Origin: Alphaproteobacteria bacterium
Lineage (GTDB): Bacteria > Pseudomonadota > Alphaproteobacteria > MPNO01 > UBA2964
Reading direction: 5' to 3'
Assembly (NCBI GenBank): GCA_012103315.1
Contig: WLWZ01000001.1
Location: 558,001 to 622,000 of the forward strand
Length of the DNA stretch: 64,000 nt
The number at the start of each line of letters is the position of its first letter. The stretch's first letter is position 1. The notes beneath the pieces are model-generated. The model had not been told where the DNA came from and made no database searches. It saw only the letters and a program-made list of their open reading frames with translations. Of this stretch, positions 59,576 to 64,000 are shown piece after piece. The position numbers and the translations under genes are program-made.

Positions 59576-61642
59576 CTAACGACCCTCGGCGCGCCATGCC
59601 ATGAGCAACGTGCCGAGCGCAAGCAACAGGACGATAAATCCCGGCAGTAGCGGCACTTCTCGTACACTTTTGATCGTGAAGTTTTGATTATCGAGGAGGC
59701 CAAGCCAATCACGCCCAGCCGAGGCTCGTTCTGGCTTAACCCGACGTAGATTCGGTACACCATCCTCCATCCAAACAATGCCACCGCCTGTCGCTTTACT
59801 GAGCAGGCGGAATCGTTGGTCCGTCGTCCTCATATCCGCAAATTCCAATGGGTTCAGATTGCCGACAGCCGCCAGAGCTGTTCGGTTGCCATCCGTTACC
59901 TTGTAGATACCGGTCTCCGCGACGGGCACCAGGATCGTTGCTCTGCCGCCGATGCCGGGTGTGAGGGCTACCGATGTCGTTTTACCAGACGGCGTCGTCA
60001 CTTCCACGGGGGTTTTGTCGGGATCAACGCTGCGTCGCGTAATTGCCAGCTTGTCGCCCTTTAGCTGAGCCCGTAACGCATTCTCTTCAAGTTCGGGCTC
60101 TTTCATTAGCCAATGTGCTAGTCGTCGCAGTAACTCTGCATGGGGGCCACCGCCACCTAAACCACGCGCCCACAACCAGATTTGATCACTCATCAATTGT
60201 GCGACGCGACCCTTTTGAACACGGTTAACGATGAGTATTGGTTTGCCAGAATTGCCGCTCATAAGGCTTCTGCCGCTGCGTTTTATAACCTCGACTTGTC
60301 GGAACCATTTTCCCCAACGGGGAAGTTCCTCGCCGACGCCTGCACCGGGTAAATCTGCCGTTACGCTGTGGCGTTTTCCGGTTTCGGTTAGTTTAGCGCG
60401 GAGTCCACCTGTCATGACGATCCCGGTGGGTTCACCGGGGAGGATACGGCCAAGCGGCGATTGGTATAGCGTTTCGTTACCAGCAAATTCAGGTCCAGCG
60501 GCTTCAAGGACTGCGCCACCGTTTTCAACATAGCGGGCGACGTTATCGATATAAATCGACGGTAGTACCCCACGTCGGCGATAACGGTCGAAAATAATCA
60601 GGTCAAAGTCATTTAGTTTTACTTCAAACAGTTCGCGGATGGGGAAAGCGATGAGCGAGAGTTCTCGGACCGGCGTCATGTCTTGTTTTTCTGGAGGGCG
60701 GAGGATCGTGAAATGTACTAAGTCCACAGACGGATCAGCTTTTAGCAAATTGCGCCATACTCGTTCGCCGGGATGAGGTTCGCCCGAAACCAGTAGGACA
60801 CGGAGCCGTTCGCGGACGCCGTTTATTGATACAACTGCTCGATTATTTATGGGCGTCAGCTCGTTGGGTACGCCTTGAACTTCCATTTGGAAAATATTGG
60901 CACCAGCATGGCCAAGCAAAACTTTGACAGTATGGTCACGCCCTATTGGCACACTAATCCTCTTGGGCGGTCCACCATCTTGCACAATCGATACCGGCAC
61001 GGTGCCTTCCGGTGTTTGGGTGTCCTCAATCCGAATCGTCAGTTCGACTTCTTTATCGACGATGCCATACTTTGGAACGCGTTGAATAATGATACGGCGG
61101 TCGAATTCCTTGCGCTTGCCGGTCAGCAGGACATGGACTGGCCCTGCTAACGAATATTCCGTCTTAGCTGCTGGAACATCATGGACCTGGCCATCGGTAA
61201 TGAAAATAGTCCCTGCCATTCGCTTCTGGGGAACATCGGCAGTAGCGCGCTCTAAGGCCTTGAAGAGGCGCGTACCATCTACTGGTCCGCGCGCTACATC
61301 TGATGCCCCAGCTCTGATAACCCGTAGTTCGATATTTCGTAGGGTCGGGACCGCTTGCTCTATATGGGTTAAAGCTTTGGCTGATACGGAGGCACGATTT
61401 CCTAATTTTTGGCTTGTAGAGTCATCGACGACGACAGCCAAAATGTCAGGCCTGGCATCACGATCTTTTTCAACAGCAACAGGATTGGTCAACGCAAGCA
61501 ACAGACCAACTAAAGCTGCGGAGCGCCAGGCAATTCCTTTTGCACGGCGTATGATCCCATATCCCAATAGAATAGCGATAAGAACGCCGAGGGCGATAAG
61601 AAGTGTCCAGGGGAACAGCGGAGAGAAATCGATGGTAATCAT
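59576..61642 (-). CDS. membrane protein with von Willebrand-like and glutamine-amidotransferase-like regions
   Basis: A 688-residue protein with two N-terminal membrane segments (FPWTLLIALGVLIAILLGYGII, SAALVGLLLALTNPVAV), a VWA-like stretch (ILAVVVDDSTSQKLG and TIFITDGQVHDV), a middle region with LRVLLVSGEPHPGERVWRNLL and GGAVLEAAGPEFAG that resembles class I glutamine-amidotransferase-like domains, and a C-terminal membrane segment (GFIVLLLALGTLLMAW). It sits 12 bases downstream of a DUF4159-type protein. Such genes normally follow moxR and a DUF58 gene, which would lie just beyond the window. The role in the cell envelope is inferred. Confidence 0.82.
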   Translation of the reverse strand: MITIDFSPLFPWTLLIALGVLIAILLGYGIIRRAKGIAWRSAALVGLLLALTNPVAVEKDRDARPDILAVVVDDSTSQKLGNRASVSAKALTHIEQAVPTLRNIELRVIRAGASDVARGPVDGTRLFKALERATADVPQKRMAGTIFITDGQVHDVPAAKTEYSLAGPVHVLLTGKRKEFDRRIIIQRVPKYGIVDKEVELTIRIEDTQTPEGTVPVSIVQDGGPPKRISVPIGRDHTVKVLLGHAGANIFQMEVQGVPNELTPINNRAVVSINGVRERLRVLLVSGEPHPGERVWRNLLKADPSVDLVHFTILRPPEKQDMTPVRELSLIAFPIRELFEVKLNDFDLIIFDRYRRRGVLPSIYIDNVARYVENGGAVLEAAGPEFAGNETLYQSPLGRILPGEPTGIVMTGGLRAKLTETGKRHSVTADLPGAGVGEELPRWGKWFRQVEVIKRSGRSLMSGNSGKPILIVNRVQKGRVAQLMSDQIWLWARGLGGGGPHAELLRRLAHWLMKEPELEENALRAQLKGDKLAITRRSVDPDKTPVEVTTPSGKTTSVALTPGIGGRATILVPVAETGIYKVTDGNRTALAAVGNLNPLEFADMRTTDQRFRLLSKATGGGIVWMEDGVPNLRRVKPERASAGRDWLGLLDNQNFTIKSVREVPLLPGFIVLLLALGTLLMAWRAEGR

Positions 61643-61654
61643 GCCATGCGTTTC

Positions 61655-64000
61655 CTACTGTCCTAACCGTTCGATTATCGACGGTACGTGGACTTGGTCC
61701 GTTTTATAGTTGCCCGTTAGGGCGTACATCACCCAATTCACACCAAATCGATAGGCGAATTCTCGCTGACGCTCGCCGTCGGGTGAGACGGGAAACATTG
61801 GAGACCCTTGCGCATCGATCGCCCAGGCGCCGGCCCAATCATTACTACCAATTAAAACGGAAGAGACGCCGTCATTGTGACGTCCACCGCGCCGCTCAAC
61901 CCATACGGTCCCACCACGCCAGCGACCGGGATAATCCTTTAGCAAATAGAATGCTTTATTCATCACGTGATCGGTTGGCACCGGGATCAGTGCAGGGTTA
62001 TCAAGCTCGCGTAACATCGAGCGGAGCTTCGCGGCCTCTGCACCACCACTGCCAAAGGGGTCAAATGTGAGCTTGGATTGTTCTCTCGTATCAAACAGAA
62101 CCGTACCCCCGGTTCGCAGATAGGCGTTGAGTTTTTCGACGGCTTGATCTGACAGAGGTCGTTGTCGAAGTGAAATGGGCCAATACAGCAAAGGAAAAAA
62201 TGCTAACTCGTCGCGTTCGATATCGACACCGATAGGCGTCCCAGCTTCAACGGCAGTTCTACGGCGCAGGATATCGGTGAGGCCGATTAACCCGGCACGG
62301 CTTACAGAATCAATTGCAGTGTCTTTCGTTAGAACAAAGGCAAGCCGCGTTTCCGATGTTGCGCGCAGCGCGAACCTCTCCGCAGGATCAAGTGACGTAC
62401 TGGGTTTTGAGGGTTTCGTTGTTTGGGCGATGGTCGCCGTTGCAAAGATTGTTAAACTTGCCGCGAGAAGAAAGACAAAGCCGGCAGCACGACCGGCGAC
62501 GTTTCTTGTCGGTGCAGACAGGATGTTAACGCCCAACCCACGCAATATGTAGCTGATAATCAGGTCAGCCATCAGCAACAGAAGCGCGGCGAGGAGCAGC
62601 CAGGGTTTGGCGTCCAGCCCGGTCGAAATTGTGTAATCGGCGGTTTCGACGCCTGTCGGAATATCATTCAATGCTGAAAAAGTGCGAATTGACGTCGCTA
62701 AATTGAGGGCTCGCCGGGTTTCACCTTTGCCGTAATAGCCAGGAGGTGTTTTTGGACCAGCAGTTGCTTTGGAAAACACCTTTCCCGGGATCGCGATTGC
62801 AGATGAAGAGGGCGCTTCCAAGACACCAAACCCATCCATTATTTGAAGGGGCGGATAAGTCGTTGTGCCGCCGTCACCACTTACACCGAGGCTTAACGCG
62901 GCAACACGTTGCATCATGCCAACAAAAAGGCCCGAAATGGGCAAGTTAGACCACTCGGTGTTGGCAGTGGTGTGGACCAGAATAAGCCAGCCATTTCCTT
63001 TGCGTTCCGCAGTTACGAGCGGTGTTCCGTCAGTTAATCGCGACCATGTTTTCGCGTTTAGATCCAGTGTTGGTTGAGCGAGGACCTGTCGTTTGATTCT
63101 GATGTCGGGTGGAATAGGGAGGCCTGAGAACGGACTTTTGTCCTCAAAAGGCATCAGCTTAGCAGGTGTCGTCCAGGACATTGTTCCGCCCAGCGCGCGA
63201 CCGCCGCCGCGCAATTGAACCGGTACCAGTTGATCGGTGCCCTGCGCCATTCGGGGGCCTGCGAACCGGATCAGGACGCCACCCTTATTTAACCAAGTTA
63301 CCAAAGTTTCTGTTTGCGGTTTGCTAAGTTTACCGATGTCCGCCAAGACGATCATGGCGAGTTTTTGTTTGGTGAGTTCACCGATTGTACCGGTTTTGAC
63401 ATCGCTAAAGGGGTCAAGGGCGCGTTTGAGGTAGTAATCATCGCTTAAAAGAGGAACGGACCCTTCCGTTAGACCACCGACAGCAATTCCTACCGGACGT
63501 CGTCTCCATCTTTCATCCATTAGGAAAACGGCACCTGCGCTGTCTTCCGCCTCTATCTCTGCGCTTGCCGCTCGATTGCGGATATCTGGGGGCAATCTGA
63601 AACGAGCCTCGGTGACGGACTTTCCTTGATCAAATGTTGCTTTCTCGCGCCCCAACAGGCGCCCGTCTTCGTCGAATAACCTTACTTGGACTTCTGACTT
63701 GCCAAGGGGGCCCTTCACTCGCTGGACCGGAAAGGCTAGCCCGCCTGTTACCGTACGTGGTCGTGTCAAGATTTTGGCTAACGCATTTGGCGGTTCGCGG
63801 TACAGCCGTAAGGCGCCGAGCTCGCGTAGTCGATCCATGAGTGACGCTGCACCGGCATCGTCTATCCCGTCTGATAACCACGCGATATGAGCGGAGCCAC
63901 TAACGTTTAGATCTTTAAGTGAGTTTAATGCTGCTCGCCGGTCCGTAAGCCACGGTTTAGGTTCGATGCGTCGTAGTATCTGGCGTGCCTCTGCCGGACG
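61655..64000 (-). CDS. BatA/DUF4159-type membrane protein, N-terminus cut by window edge
   Basis: The frame is open from the window edge (it reads RPAEARQILRRIEPKPWLT) to the stop at 61655, so the ATG at 63838 in the track is not the start. At least 781 residues are visible. The first part ends a VWA domain (HIAWLSDGIDDAGAA), followed by beta domains, an amidotransferase-like region, a membrane segment (LLLAALLLLMADLIISYIL) and a C-terminal DUF4159 domain (ELAFFPLLYWPI, YLRTGGTVLFDTREQS, GVNWVMYALTGNYKTDQVH). Known neighbours of this family are MoxR ATPases. The function is probably envelope maintenance; the missing N-terminus should carry the BatA double-membrane segment. Confidence 0.83.
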   Translation of the reverse strand, partial: RPAEARQILRRIEPKPWLTDRRAALNSLKDLNVSGSAHIAWLSDGIDDAGAASLMDRLRELGALRLYREPPNALAKILTRPRTVTGGLAFPVQRVKGPLGKSEVQVRLFDEDGRLLGREKATFDQGKSVTEARFRLPPDIRNRAASAEIEAEDSAGAVFLMDERWRRRPVGIAVGGLTEGSVPLLSDDYYLKRALDPFSDVKTGTIGELTKQKLAMIVLADIGKLSKPQTETLVTWLNKGGVLIRFAGPRMAQGTDQLVPVQLRGGGRALGGTMSWTTPAKLMPFEDKSPFSGLPIPPDIRIKRQVLAQPTLDLNAKTWSRLTDGTPLVTAERKGNGWLILVHTTANTEWSNLPISGLFVGMMQRVAALSLGVSGDGGTTTYPPLQIMDGFGVLEAPSSSAIAIPGKVFSKATAGPKTPPGYYGKGETRRALNLATSIRTFSALNDIPTGVETADYTISTGLDAKPWLLLAALLLLMADLIISYILRGLGVNILSAPTRNVAGRAAGFVFLLAASLTIFATATIAQTTKPSKPSTSLDPAERFALRATSETRLAFVLTKDTAIDSVSRAGLIGLTDILRRRTAVEAGTPIGVDIERDELAFFPLLYWPISLRQRPLSDQAVEKLNAYLRTGGTVLFDTREQSKLTFDPFGSGGAEAAKLRSMLRELDNPALIPVPTDHVMNKAFYLLKDYPGRWRGGTVWVERRGGRHNDGVSSVLIGSNDWAGAWAIDAQGSPMFPVSPDGERQREFAYRFGVNWVMYALTGNYKTDQVHVPSIIERLGQ

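Noticed and set aside
1-64000. CRISPR arrays, transposons, integrases, prophage genes, attachment sites
   Set aside because: No regularly spaced repeats, transposase motifs or terminal repeats were seen in any intergenic region.

Overview
The window reads as a chromosomal segment of a free-living, probably aquatic alphaproteobacterium, most plausibly of the Rhodospirillales type. This is an inference from gene content: the zur-znuC-znuB order, an aquaporin beside thioredoxin-type arsC, several TRAP transporters, and many UbiD, LLM-oxidoreductase, TauD and amidohydrolase genes. I see no rRNA, tRNA, insertion sequence, integrase, phage gene or CRISPR array. Genes are tightly packed, and several tail-to-tail pairs share palindromic 4-nt stop codons.

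Layout. 1-13.5 kb: small catabolic enzymes (alpha/beta hydrolases, LLM flavin oxidoreductase, GlcG/HbpS protein, aldo/keto reductase, hotdog thioesterase, 1-Cys peroxiredoxin, HD protein, SDR), a TauE/SafE and an AbrB-type membrane protein, a fumarate-reductase-like flavoprotein with a VOC protein, and the first UbiD decarboxylase. 13.5-18 kb: dienelactone hydrolase, an aquaporin-arsC arsenic pair, and a zur-znuC-znuB zinc operon behind a near-perfect Zur-like palindrome. 18-27 kb: periplasmic redox genes. A leftward unit holds a periplasmic amidohydrolase, a YtkA-like protein and a MauG-like di-heme protein. After a second UbiD, a rightward unit begins with a textbook sigma-54 promoter and carries a secreted protein, a second MauG-like di-heme protein, an amicyanin-type and a pseudoazurin-type cupredoxin, and a chemotaxis receptor.

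27-42 kb: an FMN 2-hydroxyacid oxidase and a GST, then a leftward catabolic operon (two amidohydrolases, an enoyl-CoA hydratase, a three-subunit molybdenum hydroxylase). A third UbiD and a TRAP transporter with two tandem substrate-binding proteins diverge from it. Together these look like uptake and degradation of an unknown aromatic or N-heteroaromatic acid. 42-48 kb: an unusual protein that may combine a papain-like and a peptidoglycan-binding-like region, a divergent membrane protein, an amidohydrolase-DUF1185 pair, a hydroxycinnamoyl-CoA hydratase/lyase-like enzyme with a histone-like tail, and a short MetE-like protein. 48-58 kb: a second GST, a complete branched-chain-amino-acid-type ABC transporter, and a TRAP system whose binding protein and permeases lie on opposite sides of a TauD dioxygenase. 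58-64 kb: cytochrome P460, a 2OG-Fe(II) oxygenase, and two large membrane proteins of the DUF4159/BatA type, the last cut by the window edge.

The only recognisable DNA-binding regulator is Zur, so the catabolic genes must be controlled from elsewhere. All functions come from reading motifs; no database search was run, and substrates are mostly unknown.
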